Shown: piece after piece, positions 7,903 through 19,844 of the stretch | Numbering within the stretch: position 1 is the first letter of the stretch | Layout: each line of letters starts with the position of its first letter | From: Fodinicurvata fenggangensis DSM 21160 | GTDB taxonomy: Bacteria > Pseudomonadota > Alphaproteobacteria > Kiloniellales > DSM-21159 | NCBI RefSeq assembly: GCF_000686045.1 | Contig: NZ_JMLV01000006.1 | Span: 124,001-188,000, forward strand | Reading direction: 5' to 3' | Length of the DNA: 64,000 nt | Position numbers and translations under genes: made by a program | The notes under the pieces: model-generated | Seen by the model: the letters and a program-made list of their open reading frames with translations, nothing else | The model's database searches: none | Told to the model about the DNA's origin: nothing

Positions 7903-8707
7903 TCGTGAAGACTGGTGCCTGTGGTGTGGTGCGGACCTGCCGGAAGATAGGCCCTGGAAAAAGATCTACTGTTCACGGGAATGCAGCCAGGCCTGCAACA
8001 ATCGCATTGCAACCGAGCGCCGCCGGGCCGCCCGCCTGACGCCGCAGAACTGCCCCTGGTGCAAGGCATCCCTGCCGCCCGATCGTTATATCCACCAGAT
8101 CTACTGTTCCAGGAAATGCAGGCACGCCCATGGCGCCCGCATCCGTTCAAAACACTACCATGAAAACGTCCTGACCCCGCGGCCCTGTGTCGCCTGTGGC
8201 AAGACCTTCAAGCCCATGCGCAAGGATAAGGTCGCCTGTTCCAAGACCTGCCAGAAGGCGCACTGGCTTGCCCAGCAAGGCCCCGACTACGACGAGAAAG
8301 AGCTGGAGGCCAAGCGGGCATCCGTTGCCGCCAAGCGCGCCGCGCAACCGCCTAAGCCCTGTGCCTGGTGCGGCACGCCTTTCAAGCCCGAAGGCCGCAA
8401 GGGGCGCAAGGAAATGTGGTGCTCGAACTCCTGCCGGGCGAAGGCCTGGCGCGATCGCATCAAGGTGCCGCCGGAGACCCGGACCTGCGCGCATTGCAGC
8501 GCTGGCTTTGAAGTCAAACCGAACAGCAAGAGGCGGTTCTGTTCGCAAGCCTGTGGTCGTCAAGCCAATCGCCTGCCACGAACGCCGAGCCGCTGCGAGC
8601 ATTGCGGCTGGACCTTCACGCCAAGGCGCCTGCGACGGGAGCGGACACTGCGGTTCTGTTCCAGGGAATGCGCGTGGAAGGGGCTGCGGGGAAAGAAGGC
8701 TGGTTAA
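7892..8707 (+). CDS. Protein of six tandem zinc-ribbon repeats
   Basis: Almost the whole 271-residue protein consists of six units of the form CxxC-x(13-17)-CSxxC: Cys9/12/27/31, 54/57/72/76, 99/102/116/120, 157/160/177/181, 199/202/217/221 and 235/238/256/260. The linkers are short and rich in Arg and Lys, and the tail is basic (KGLRGKKAG). This looks like a modular nucleic-acid-binding array, although protein binding is also possible. The start at ATG 7892 lies inside the preceding gene. Upstream codons in this frame are open but not Cys-patterned. I know no characterised protein with this layout. Confidence 0.78.
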   Translation: MPGDREDWCLWCGADLPEDRPWKKIYCSRECSQACNNRIATERRRAARLTPQNCPWCKASLPPDRYIHQIYCSRKCRHAHGARIRSKHYHENVLTPRPCVACGKTFKPMRKDKVACSKTCQKAHWLAQQGPDYDEKELEAKRASVAAKRAAQPPKPCAWCGTPFKPEGRKGRKEMWCSNSCRAKAWRDRIKVPPETRTCAHCSAGFEVKPNSKRRFCSQACGRQANRLPRTPSRCEHCGWTFTPRRLRRERTLRFCSRECAWKGLRGKKAG

Positions 8708-8790
8708 TCAGACATGGCAGGACAGCCTTGTTCCTGCGCCTACGTTTATGTTGTCAAAGTTTTGCAGATCGCTCTCAAGTGGTGCTAGGC

Positions 8791-8799
8791 TGCTATTAT
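8791..8799 (+). promoter_or_regulatory. Possible extended -10 promoter before the cargo genes
   Basis: TGCTATTAT is a good extended -10 element (TGn before TATTAT). It would start transcription near 8806, a few bases before GGGGG and the TTG start at 8824. No convincing -35 is present, as is common for extended -10 promoters. It would give the following small genes their own expression, independent of the packaging operon. Confidence 0.35.
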
Positions 8800-8823
8800 C
8801 GGCTGTATCGGGGGCCATTGATA

Positions 8824-9216
8824 TTGGCGAAGGAAAAGCAGAAGTCGAACGCCTGGGTGCCATTGCTGTTTATCGGTGGCTTCGTGCTCTATGCCATTGG
8901 TTCAGGTGGCAGCGACGATGAGAAAGATGAATCACGATACGACGCTGATGGATGCCTGCCCGCTGAGGATGCATTCTTTGTCAGCCAACAGTTCGTCGAA
9001 AGAAGCCTGAAGGCGCCAAGCACTGCGGAGTTTTCATCTTCCTTCGATCGCGAATCAGGGTACCACAAGACAGGTGCCTGCACTTATCGTGTGAGCGGCT
9101 ACGTTGACGCTGAAAACAGCTTTGGCGCCAAGATTCGCACGAACTGGTGGACTGAGGTTGAATACAGCCCTGAAGAAGACGGCTGGCGCCTGCTGGATAT
9201 GACTACAGATGAATAA
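8824..9216 (+). CDS. Small membrane-anchored protein with secreted C-terminal domain
   Basis: From the TTG at 8824 the product is 130 residues: a basic start (AKEKQKS), one membrane segment (WVPLLFIGGFVLYAIGS), an acidic linker, and a soluble domain with VSQQFVERSLKAPSTAEF and VSGYVDAENSFGAKIRTNWW. The LKSPSTAxFP and VDAQNSFGAxxR pattern is widespread in small bacterial membrane or lipoprotein hypotheticals of unknown role. The open frame extends far upstream, but those codons overlap the zinc-ribbon gene and do not look real. The start is uncertain. This is a likely cargo gene of the element. Confidence 0.6.
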   Translation: MAKEKQKSNAWVPLLFIGGFVLYAIGSGGSDDEKDESRYDADGCLPAEDAFFVSQQFVERSLKAPSTAEFSSSFDRESGYHKTGACTYRVSGYVDAENSFGAKIRTNWWTEVEYSPEEDGWRLLDMTTDE

Positions 9217-9230
9217 CCTTGGAAAGTTCT

Positions 9231-9557
9231 ATGAACATTCGTGAAACCGTGGTCGGCAACGTGGTCGCCAACGTGCGCCAGCATATAGAGAGATCAGGCA
9301 GCGTGCCGGAACAGATTGCCCTGCTGCGTTATAGCGTCCAGAGCGACCTGGATGACTACTGGCCTGAAATGGCCGGCCTGCCGCTGTCAGAGCATGAAGC
9401 CGCTTTGCTCGAGATCAAGGAACGGATTGAAGGCGAATGGGATATGTCAGTCGCCATCGTGAACTTCGATCACGAGCATTACGTCTACTGGCTGGATGGC
9501 GCGGCGGACAGCCAAGATATGCGGGTGCAGTATGCAGCCGAACATGCCGATGAGTGA
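9231..9557 (+). CDS. Hypothetical acidic protein, element cargo region
   Basis: This 108-residue acidic soluble protein (NIRETVVGNVVANVRQHIE at the start, VAIVNFDHEHYVYWLDG near the end) has no membrane segment or known motif. The ATG at 9231 has GGAAAG upstream; a TTG at 9219 in the same frame is less likely. It lies 14 bases after the membrane-protein gene and may be co-transcribed with it. Function unknown. Confidence 0.55.
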   Translation: MNIRETVVGNVVANVRQHIERSGSVPEQIALLRYSVQSDLDDYWPEMAGLPLSEHEAALLEIKERIEGEWDMSVAIVNFDHEHYVYWLDGAADSQDMRVQYAAEHADE

Positions 9558-9628
9558 TCCCGGCTGAATTGTTACCGCCTTGCCCATCGGCAAGGAACTT
9601 TGCAGAGAAATAGAAGTGGTGCACTACT

Positions 9629-9994
9629 ATGAGAGGACGACGCGAGAAACCGACACATCCGCCAACCGCCAGAGAGATAGTCGATCTCGCTGAACGGTTA
9701 GATAGGGATGCCATCAACTTGGAGCGCACAACCAGAGGGCTGCTGTGCCGCGTTGAGCCTGTAGAGGACTTAGAAAAAAGGTTTGTGCGAGACTGGAAGC
9801 CAGATCCAACAGAAAAACCTGCGACTGACCGACAGATACGGAATGCCTTGTTCGCGGCGGTAAACCGTATTGAGTGGGCTATGTCCGATATTAGACTGGC
9901 GGCAGCTACCTTAAGCGAAATAGCAGGCGACCTGGAAAGCCGAGGGCACTTGCAAGAGTGGATTAAGAGCAAGGACAAGGACCAATCTTCCTGA
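9629..9994 (+). CDS. Hypothetical helical protein, last gene before the tRNA
   Basis: This 121-residue, charged, mostly helical protein (REIVDLAERLDRDAINLER, IEWAMSDIRLAAATLSEIA) has no recognisable domain. Its DNA is visibly richer in A and T than the neighbouring genes, suggesting a separate origin. A rho-independent terminator follows, and then the tRNA-Arg boundary. Function unknown. Confidence 0.55.
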   Translation: MRGRREKPTHPPTAREIVDLAERLDRDAINLERTTRGLLCRVEPVEDLEKRFVRDWKPDPTEKPATDRQIRNALFAAVNRIEWAMSDIRLAAATLSEIAGDLESRGHLQEWIKSKDKDQSS

Positions 9995-10024
9995 TTCCAA
10001 ACCTGCCCATTCACATCTTATGCA

Positions 10025-10052
10025 GCTCCGCCCTTCCCGGCGGGGCTTTTTT
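10025..10052 (+). terminator. Rho-independent terminator at the right end of the element
   Basis: GCTCCGCC (10025-10032) pairs with GGCGGGGC (10039-10046), with one G-T pair and a 6-nt loop, followed by six T residues. It closes the last small gene of the element. Confidence 0.85.
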
Positions 10053-10075
10053 GTCTCCGCAAACAGGTTCAGCTT

Positions 10076-10095
10076 GGAGACACTGTGGAGACACT
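10076..10095. repeat. Tandem GGAGACACT repeat next to the tRNA
   Basis: GGAGACACT occurs at 10076-10084 and 10087-10095 with an 11-bp period, about 65 bp from the tRNA 3' end. Short direct repeats at one helical turn near an attachment site can be recombinase arm sites; this is inference only. Confidence 0.4.
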
Positions 10096-10143
10096 ATGCA
10101 AAATCGTGTCTTAGCGGTTTTTCCCGCCGCCTTTATCTTGCTG

Positions 10144-10160
10144 ATTTTCTTTGAGAAAAT
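10144..10160. repeat. Small inverted repeat touching the tRNA 3' end
   Basis: ATTTTCT and AGAAAAT form a perfect 7-bp inverted repeat around TTG, ending at the last base of the tRNA CCA. It could be a weak tRNA terminator (no T-run follows) or part of the attachment region. Confidence 0.4.
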
Positions 10161-10236
10161 GGCGCGCCCGGGAAGATTCGAACTCCCAACCTCCTGATCC
10201 GTAGTCAGGTGCTCTATCCAGTTGAGCTACGGGCGC
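10160..10236 (-). tRNA. tRNA-Arg (anticodon ACG)
   Basis: The minus strand folds into a complete cloverleaf of 77 nt: acceptor GCGCCCG/CGGGCGC with discriminator G and encoded CCA, D stem GCTC/GAGC, anticodon stem CCTGA/TCAGG with loop CTACGGA (anticodon ACG, decoding CGN after A34 editing), and T arm with TTCGAAT. Its 3' end points to the phage-derived element on the left, the classical arrangement for integration at a tRNA 3' end that leaves the tRNA intact. Confidence 0.95.
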
Positions 10237-10608
10237 TTGCTGTCCGCTTGGTGTCTTGCGGGACGGTCCCGACCGGCCGCGTGCGGGCCTGTCGTCGTCG
10301 GGATGCGCGTGTCTAACAAAAGGACGGGGGCCGGACAAGCCGCTTGTTGAAGATTTTTTTGCAGCCCGCCCCGCCCCCACAACCCAGGGGTCGGTGACGC
10401 CGGAGGGTCACAGCCGGCCGCTTTCCTGCAGCATGCGGATTCAAAAGGGGAAATCAGTCTTGTTCCGCTTGACTCCATAAAGTACCATCAGCGCACCTTT
10501 CGGGGAGGCGTCCGCGCGTCCATCCCGTACTGCCGGGGTCGCAACAAGGCAGGCAGTCGTGTGCGGCGGACGGCAACAAAAGCCAGGGGTTCGGGGTTGA
10601 ATTAAAAC
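10237..10608. other. Intergenic region, tRNA-Arg to lipoprotein gene
   Basis: This 372-bp stretch must hold the tRNA promoter (minus strand) and the promoter of the lipoprotein gene (plus strand). I see no convincing sigma-70 pair for either; TTGACT at 10469-10474 has no -10 at a correct distance. There is a T7 run at 10352-10358, GC-rich low-complexity sequence around 10365-10380, and no credible open reading frame. Confidence 0.5.
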
Positions 10609-11691
10609 ATGTCATTTTTCCAAGGTCGCATTATCGGCGCCGTCAGCGCGCTGTTCCTGATCGCCGGATGCACGACGCCAGGCGGCGATCCTGGATCACA
10701 AGCCGGAGGGGGCGGCGTCCAGAGTCCCCTGGTCCTGGGAACCGGGAGTTTCGAGCCGGAGGGCGTGCCCTCGTTCGAGTCCACCGGCACCGACGTGGGC
10801 CGCCGCGTCCAATCGCTGCGCGAGGACCTGGTCGATATCCAGGACCAGCTGCGCAGCGAGAACGAGACCCTGCAGGCGCAGCGGCAGCAATCGCGCCAGT
10901 CGGCACAGAGCTATCATGCCCTGAAAAGCGACATCAACGCGAAGCTGCAGGTGGGCACCACCCCCGGCAATCCACGCCTGGTCTCGCAATGGAACCAGGC
11001 CCAGAGCGAACTGGGCCAGGTGGACCAGAGCATCCAGCAGATGAATTCCCTGTCCAGCGAGGTGTCCTCCACCGCGTCCGAGACCGGTTACCTGCTGGAT
11101 TCCATCCGCTCCACCTTCGGCCTGTCCGGCGCCGTGGACGCGGATCATGCCCAGCTGACGGTGCTGGAGGACGCGGCCAACCAGACCGCCGTCCTGGTGG
11201 ACCGCCTGGACAGCGAGCTGACCGAGGACCTCCAGCGGCAGACGTCCTATCTGTCGACCGAGCGCTCCAACCTGAACGCCATGTCGGTGGCCATAGAGAA
11301 CGGCGAGTCCACGGGCGTCAGCCTGTCGAACCGCATCTATGGCCAGGCAGCGCCCGCCGCCCCCGGCGGCGCAACCGGCCGCCTGGGCCAGGAGCGGCCG
11401 CTGGCCATCATCACCTTCCGGGACGAGAACACGCGCTACGAGCCCAAGCTCTACAACGCCGTGAACCAGGTGCTGGAACGCCGCCCCAACGCCGGCTTCG
11501 ACGTGCTGGCCGTGGCGCCCCAGGGCAACAGCGAAGGCGAGACGTCGCTGGCCACCAACCGCACGCGGCGTGACGGCGAGCGCGTGCTGCGTTCCCTGGC
11601 CTCCATGGGCCTGCCGGCCGAGCGCCTGTCCCTGTCGGCCACCTCTTCGCCCATGGTCAGCAACGGCGAGGTCCACGTCTACGTGCGCTGA
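10609..11691 (+). CDS. Lipoprotein with coiled coil and OmpA-like C-terminal domain
   Basis: This 360-residue protein has a lipoprotein signal (hydrophobic residues 8-20, lipobox LIAGC with Cys21), a Gly/Pro-rich linker, and a long helical region with many Gln and Glu (about residues 60-225: VDIQDQLRSENETLQAQRQQ). The C-terminal domain (about 258-360) resembles the OmpA-like peptidoglycan-binding fold, with TNRTRRDGERVLRSLASMGL and GEVHVYVR. It is probably anchored in the outer membrane and links it to the wall. The neighbour on the right is transcribed the same way but has its own candidate promoter. Confidence 0.7.
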   Translation: MSFFQGRIIGAVSALFLIAGCTTPGGDPGSQAGGGGVQSPLVLGTGSFEPEGVPSFESTGTDVGRRVQSLREDLVDIQDQLRSENETLQAQRQQSRQSAQSYHALKSDINAKLQVGTTPGNPRLVSQWNQAQSELGQVDQSIQQMNSLSSEVSSTASETGYLLDSIRSTFGLSGAVDADHAQLTVLEDAANQTAVLVDRLDSELTEDLQRQTSYLSTERSNLNAMSVAIENGESTGVSLSNRIYGQAAPAAPGGATGRLGQERPLAIITFRDENTRYEPKLYNAVNQVLERRPNAGFDVLAVAPQGNSEGETSLATNRTRRDGERVLRSLASMGLPAERLSLSATSSPMVSNGEVHVYVR

Positions 11692-11751
11692 GAGGACCAG
11701 GTGCGCTGAAGGCACCGTCCCGACGCACAGGCCCATCTGCACAGCCCGCCC

Positions 11752-11780
11752 TTGCCTTGGCGGACGGATTGGCATAAGTC
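11752..11780 (+). promoter_or_regulatory. Candidate sigma-70 promoter before gpt
   Basis: TTGCCT (11752-11757), a 17-nt spacer and TAAGTC (11775-11780) lie 37 bp before the gpt start. The -35 is good and the -10 is weak. Confidence 0.35.
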
Positions 11781-11816
11781 CCTGCCTCAAACTCGGCCAA
11801 GCAAGGAGGGTACGGC

Positions 11817-12293
11817 GTGAGCCCCAGCGATATTCCAGCCAAGACCTTTCCCGTTTCCTGGTGGGAACTGCACCGCGATGCCCGGGCACTGGCCTGGCGC
11901 CTGATGGGCAACGGCCCCTACGAGGGCATCGTCGCCATCACCCGCGGCGGCATGGTGCCCGCCGCCATCGTGGCCCGCGAGCTTGAGATCCGCCTGATCG
12001 ACACGATCTGCATCGCCAGCTATGACGAGACGGTCCAGGGCGAGTTGAAGGTCCTGAAGGACGTTGAGGGCGACGGCGCCGGCTGGCTGATCATCGACGA
12101 CCTGGTGGACACCGGAAAAACCGCGCGCGCCGTGCGCGACCGCCTGCCCAAGGCACATTTCGCCAGCATCTATGCCAAGCCCGAGGGGCGGCCGCTGGTG
12201 GACAGCTTCATCACCGAGGTCAGCCAGGACACCTGGATCCTGTTCCCCTGGGACACCGACATGCAGGCCGTGCCCCCGCTCATAAAGCGATAA
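11817..12293 (+). CDS. gpt: Xanthine-guanine phosphoribosyltransferase
   Basis: This 158-residue type I phosphoribosyltransferase has the PRPP-binding loop [14 protein letters not shown] (about residues 85-98), an N-terminal [18 protein letters not shown] and a C-terminal FPWDTDM, the XGPRT signature. It converts guanine or xanthine and PRPP to the nucleotide (purine salvage). The GTG start at 11817 is supported by AAGGAGGG at the right spacing. It is convergent with the penicillin-binding protein gene. Confidence 0.88.
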   Translation: MSPSDIPAKTFPVSWWELHRDARALAWRLMGNGPYEGIVAITRGGMVPAAIVARELEIRLIDTICIASYDETVQGELKVLKDVEGDGAGWLIIDDLVDTGKTARAVRDRLPKAHFASIYAKPEGRPLVDSFITEVSQDTWILFPWDTDMQAVPPLIKR

Positions 12294-12326
12294 TCCACAC
12301 CGGAAGAGTTCTGGCGAACGGCGGCG

Positions 12327-14552
12327 TCAGCGCCGCATGTTCTGTTCCCAGCGCTCCTGGTCTCGCTCGCGTACACGTTCGGAATTGCCGGTCGGCTCGC
12401 TGCCGGTCAGTCGGCCGATCAGGTTGTCCAGGAACCCGCCCACGGCCTCGGCCGGGCCGCTTCCGGACGCGCCTTCCGCCGCGGTATCGGGTTGGCTGCG
12501 CGCCACCACGGGCTCCGCGGCCCGCTTCAGCGGACGCGGCGGCTCTCCCTCCAGTGCGCGGGTGACAATGGCGTTCCACAGACGCGCCGGCAGGCCGCCG
12601 CCGGTCACGGACTTCATCACGGTGTTGTCGTCGTTGCCGACCCAGACACCGACCACCAGCTCGGCCGTGAAGCCCACGAACCAGGCATCGCGGGACTCCT
12701 GCGTGGTGCCGGTCTTGCCGCCGGCCGGGCGTCCCGGATCGGCCCCCTTGGAGGTGCCCCAGCCCACCGAGGCCTGAAAGACGTCCACCATGGCGGCCTG
12801 AACCGGCCCCGCGATCGCCTGCCCCGGCCCCTCACCCGAACGCTGGTAAAGCAGGGAACCGCCCCGGCCCGTCACCTTGCGCACACCATAGGGCCAGATC
12901 CCCCGCCCGCCGTTGGCAAAGGGCACATAGGCCGCCGTCAGGTCCAGCAGGCTGACCTCCGAGGTGCCCAGCGCCAGGCTGGGGTTCGGCTTCAGGTCGG
13001 AATCGATGCCCAGGCGTTCGGCCGCGTCCACCACCGACTCGGGACCGACCTCCATGATCAACTGCACCGCCACGGAGTTGAGCGAGCGGGCAAAGGCCTC
13101 GCGCAGCGTCACGTCGCCGTAATAGCGGTCACCATAGTTGCCGGGGTTCCAGGGCCCGCTGGGCAGGGAGACCTGGACCGGCGCGTCCCGCACGCGGCTG
13201 TCCGGGGCCAGGCCGTTCTCGAAGGCCGCCAGATAGACGAAGGGCTTGAAGGCCGAGCCGGGCTGCCGCCGCGCCTGGACCGCGCGGTTGAACTCGCTGC
13301 TGTCCCAGGAGCGCCCGCCCACCATGGCGCGGATCGCCCCGTCGTGGGACATGACCACCACCGCCGCCTGGGTAGCTCCCTTGGCCTCGCCCTCGGCCTT
13401 CAACAGGCGCTCGACCTCCTCTTCGGCGATGGTCTGGATCTTCGGGTCCAGCGTGGTGGAGATCTTCACGTCCTGGCTGAGCGGCCCGACGATATCGCCG
13501 ATCTGAGAGGCCGCCCACCTGGCGAAATAGCGACCGGTCTTGCGCAGGTCCGGCGCGGCGGAACTGCCGTCCTCCAGCGCCTGCTCGGCCTCGGCCCGGC
13601 TGATGTAATCCGCATCCACCATGGCGTTCAGCACCTGGGCCGTGCGCTGGTGGGCCAGCTCGGGATTGTTGGTGGGACTGTAGCGCGAGGGCGCGCGCAG
13701 AAGGCCGGCGATCAGAGCCGCCTCGTAAAGCGTGACCTCGCGCGCCGACTTGTCGAAATAGCGCTGCGCCGCGGCATCCACACCATAGGTGCCGGCGCCG
13801 AAATAGACGCGATTCATGTAGAGCGCCAGGATCTGGTCCTTGGACAGCCGCCGTTCCAGCCAGAAGGACAGCAGCAATTCCTGCACCTTGCGCTTGAAGG
13901 TGCGCTCGTGGGACAGGAAGACGTTCTTGGCCAACTGCTGCGTGAGCGTGGAACCGCCCTGGACCACGCCCCATTCCATCAGGTTGACATAGGCCGCACG
14001 CATCAGGCCCAGGGGGTCCAGGCCGAAATGGTCATAGAAGCGGCGGTCCTCGATGGCCAGGACGGCCCGGGGCAGGTGCGGCGGCATCTGGCCGACAGAC
14101 AGCGGCTCGCCGTAGACCTCGCCAAAGGCCGCCAGGGGCCGGTCGGTGACATCGACCACCTGGACGCTCGGCCGCCGTCCGGTGTCGGCAATCCGGCTGA
14201 CATCGGGCAGGTCATAGGCGTAATAGACCAGGATACCGCCCAGGATCAGGATCCCCCAGACGGCCGCGACGGCCACGGCCGTGGCGCCGACCTTCAGCCA
14301 GCCCAGACGGCCATTGCCGCGCGAGGCGGACTTGCGTCCGCCACCTCCCCGGCGCCGGCCTCCATTTCCGCCCCGGCCGCCCGTGTTGCGCCCCCCGCCC
14401 TTTGCGGAGGTGCTGCGGCGGCTGGGCTTGGTCGCGGCTGGGCGTGCCGTGGTCTTGCGCTGGGCGCCGTCCTTGCCGCCGCGCTGGCTGCGCGTCCGGC
14501 GCTCGCCCTTCAATTCCCTGCCCGATTCGGAAGAGGTCCCGCGTTTCGTCAT
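12327..14552 (-). CDS. Class A penicillin-binding protein (PBP1A/1C-like)
   Basis: This 741-residue bifunctional peptidoglycan synthase has a very basic, Gly/Arg-rich cytoplasmic tail (residues 1-82), one membrane helix (about 87-112), a glycosyltransferase family 51 domain with catalytic Glu168 in AIEDRRFYDHFG and QGGSTLTQQLAKN, and a transpeptidase domain with SxxK at Ser433, SLN at 490-492 and KTGTT at 613-617. The tail of about 82 residues is longer than usual and may bind nucleic acid or acidic partners. It is the last gene of the dnaA-to-gyrB strand block, 114 bp after gyrB. Confidence 0.93.
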   Translation of the reverse strand: MTKRGTSSESGRELKGERRTRSQRGGKDGAQRKTTARPAATKPSRRSTSAKGGGRNTGGRGGNGGRRRGGGGRKSASRGNGRLGWLKVGATAVAVAAVWGILILGGILVYYAYDLPDVSRIADTGRRPSVQVVDVTDRPLAAFGEVYGEPLSVGQMPPHLPRAVLAIEDRRFYDHFGLDPLGLMRAAYVNLMEWGVVQGGSTLTQQLAKNVFLSHERTFKRKVQELLLSFWLERRLSKDQILALYMNRVYFGAGTYGVDAAAQRYFDKSAREVTLYEAALIAGLLRAPSRYSPTNNPELAHQRTAQVLNAMVDADYISRAEAEQALEDGSSAAPDLRKTGRYFARWAASQIGDIVGPLSQDVKISTTLDPKIQTIAEEEVERLLKAEGEAKGATQAAVVVMSHDGAIRAMVGGRSWDSSEFNRAVQARRQPGSAFKPFVYLAAFENGLAPDSRVRDAPVQVSLPSGPWNPGNYGDRYYGDVTLREAFARSLNSVAVQLIMEVGPESVVDAAERLGIDSDLKPNPSLALGTSEVSLLDLTAAYVPFANGGRGIWPYGVRKVTGRGGSLLYQRSGEGPGQAIAGPVQAAMVDVFQASVGWGTSKGADPGRPAGGKTGTTQESRDAWFVGFTAELVVGVWVGNDDNTVMKSVTGGGLPARLWNAIVTRALEGEPPRPLKRAAEPVVARSQPDTAAEGASGSGPAEAVGGFLDNLIGRLTGSEPTGNSERVRERDQERWEQNMRR

Positions 14553-14666
14553 GAATCCTCTTTAGGACAGATTTGCGGGCAAGGCCAGAAAGGCCTTAAG
14601 GCAACTTCGTGGCAAACCGCTGTCCGGCAATGCCATAGCCAAACCCGGGGCTGTCCCGGCGCGGCC

Positions 14667-18406
<3,740 letters not shown>

Positions 18407-18482
18407 CCAAGAGCCATTACGGGCGCTGTCGCGTGTCAGCCATAGCTAGAACCGGGGCCATAGCTAGAACCGGGACCATGCC

Positions 18483-19601
18483 CTAGACCCGCATCGGCAT
18501 CAGCACATAGAGCGCGCTGGTGTCGGCCAGATCCCGCACGATCGTCGGCGAAGAGGAGTCCGCCAGCATGAACTCGGCGCCCTCGCCCTCGATCTGATGG
18601 GCGATGTCCAGCAGGTAGCGCGAGTTGAAACCGATCTCGATGGGCGGGCCGTCGTACTGGATGACCACCTCTTCCTCGGCGCTGCCGGCCTCGGGACTGG
18701 TCGCCGACAGGGTCAGCGCGCCGTCGCCCAGGGACAGCTTCACCGCGCGGCTCTTCTCGGTGGAGATGGTGGACACACGGTCCACAGCCGAGGCAAAGGT
18801 CTTGCAGTCCACCGACATGGCCTTGTCGTTGCCGCTGGGAATCACGCGCTCGTAATCCGGGAAGGTGCCGTCGATCAGCTTCGAGGTCAGAATGGTGTTG
18901 CCGAAGGTGAAGCGCACCCGGGTGTCGGACAGGGCGACCTCGATGCCGTCCTCGACCTCGTCAATCAGCTTGCGCAGCTCGTTCACCGTCTTGCGCGGCA
19001 CGATCACGCCCGGCATGCCGGACGCGCCTTCGGGCAGCGGCATCTCGAAGCGCGCCAGGCGGTGACCGTCGGTGGCCACGGCGCGCAGGACCGGCAGGTC
19101 GCCGCTGCTGGCGGCATGGACATAGATGCCGTTCAGGTAATAGCGCGTCTCCTCGGTGGAGATGGCAAAGCGCGTGCGGTCGATCAGGTTCTTGGCCTCG
19201 CCGCCCTGAAGCGTGAAGACGTTGGGCAGGTCGGTCGGGCCGACCGCCGGGAAATCCTCACGCGGCAGGGTCGACAGCGTGAAGGTGGAGCGCCCGGCGC
19301 GCAGCCGCAACTGCCCGCCGTCGCCGGCCACGCTCAACTCGACCTCGCTGCCGTCGGGCAGCTTGCGCACAATGTCATACAGCGTGTGGGCCGAGACCGT
19401 GGTGGCGCCGGCTTCTTCTATGCTGGCGGCCGTCTGCTCGACGATGGTGAGATCCATGTCCGTGGCCGTCATGCCCAGCCGGCCGTCCTGTGCTTCCATC
19501 AGGACGTTGGAGAGGATCGGTATGGTGTTCCGCCGCTCGACGACAGACTGCACGTGGGCCAGCGAGCGAAGGAGGGCTGCGCGTTCAATTGTCAGCTTCA
19601 T
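18483..19601 (-). CDS. dnaN: DNA polymerase III beta sliding clamp
   Basis: The 372-residue clamp has the normal start MKLTIERAALLRSLAHVQ, the three-domain pattern (VVERRNTIPILSNVL, TRYYLNGIYVH, ATDGHRLA), and the C-terminal tail SALYVLMPMRV with the conserved P-M-R ending. It tethers polymerase III to DNA. Its distance from dnaA is unusual: a gene on the opposite strand lies between them, so dnaN needs its own promoter. Confidence 0.97.
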   Translation of the reverse strand: MKLTIERAALLRSLAHVQSVVERRNTIPILSNVLMEAQDGRLGMTATDMDLTIVEQTAASIEEAGATTVSAHTLYDIVRKLPDGSEVELSVAGDGGQLRLRAGRSTFTLSTLPREDFPAVGPTDLPNVFTLQGGEAKNLIDRTRFAISTEETRYYLNGIYVHAASSGDLPVLRAVATDGHRLARFEMPLPEGASGMPGVIVPRKTVNELRKLIDEVEDGIEVALSDTRVRFTFGNTILTSKLIDGTFPDYERVIPSGNDKAMSVDCKTFASAVDRVSTISTEKSRAVKLSLGDGALTLSATSPEAGSAEEEVVIQYDGPPIEIGFNSRYLLDIAHQIEGEGAEFMLADSSSPTIVRDLADTSALYVLMPMRV

Positions 19602-19693
19602 AGCGTCTCTGAATGACTAAACCGTTGGAAATACGGACAAAGCCCCCGGGAAGGACCTGGATCGGCGCCCGTTTGCGTTAAGGAACTCCGAAA

Positions 19694-19731
19694 GGGGCCC
19701 AAAGGCCCCCTTCGCATGTGGCCGCACTATA
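19694..19731 (-). promoter_or_regulatory. Candidate dnaN promoter and leader hairpin
   Basis: On the minus strand TATAGT (complement of 19726-19731) is a good -10; the matching -35 (near TTACGG) is poor. A 6-bp GC hairpin follows in the leader (GGGGCC at 19694-19699 with GGCCCC at 19704-19709). The region is AT-richer than its surroundings. Confidence 0.3.
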
Positions 19732-19844
19732 ACACAGATGACCGATTCCGTAAGGAATTTCCCTGTCTTATTGTACGGGCACACCCCGATTGTTATGTCC
19801 CCTAGGATGGGGGGAAACGGATCATCCGGAAAGGGAGAAACATC

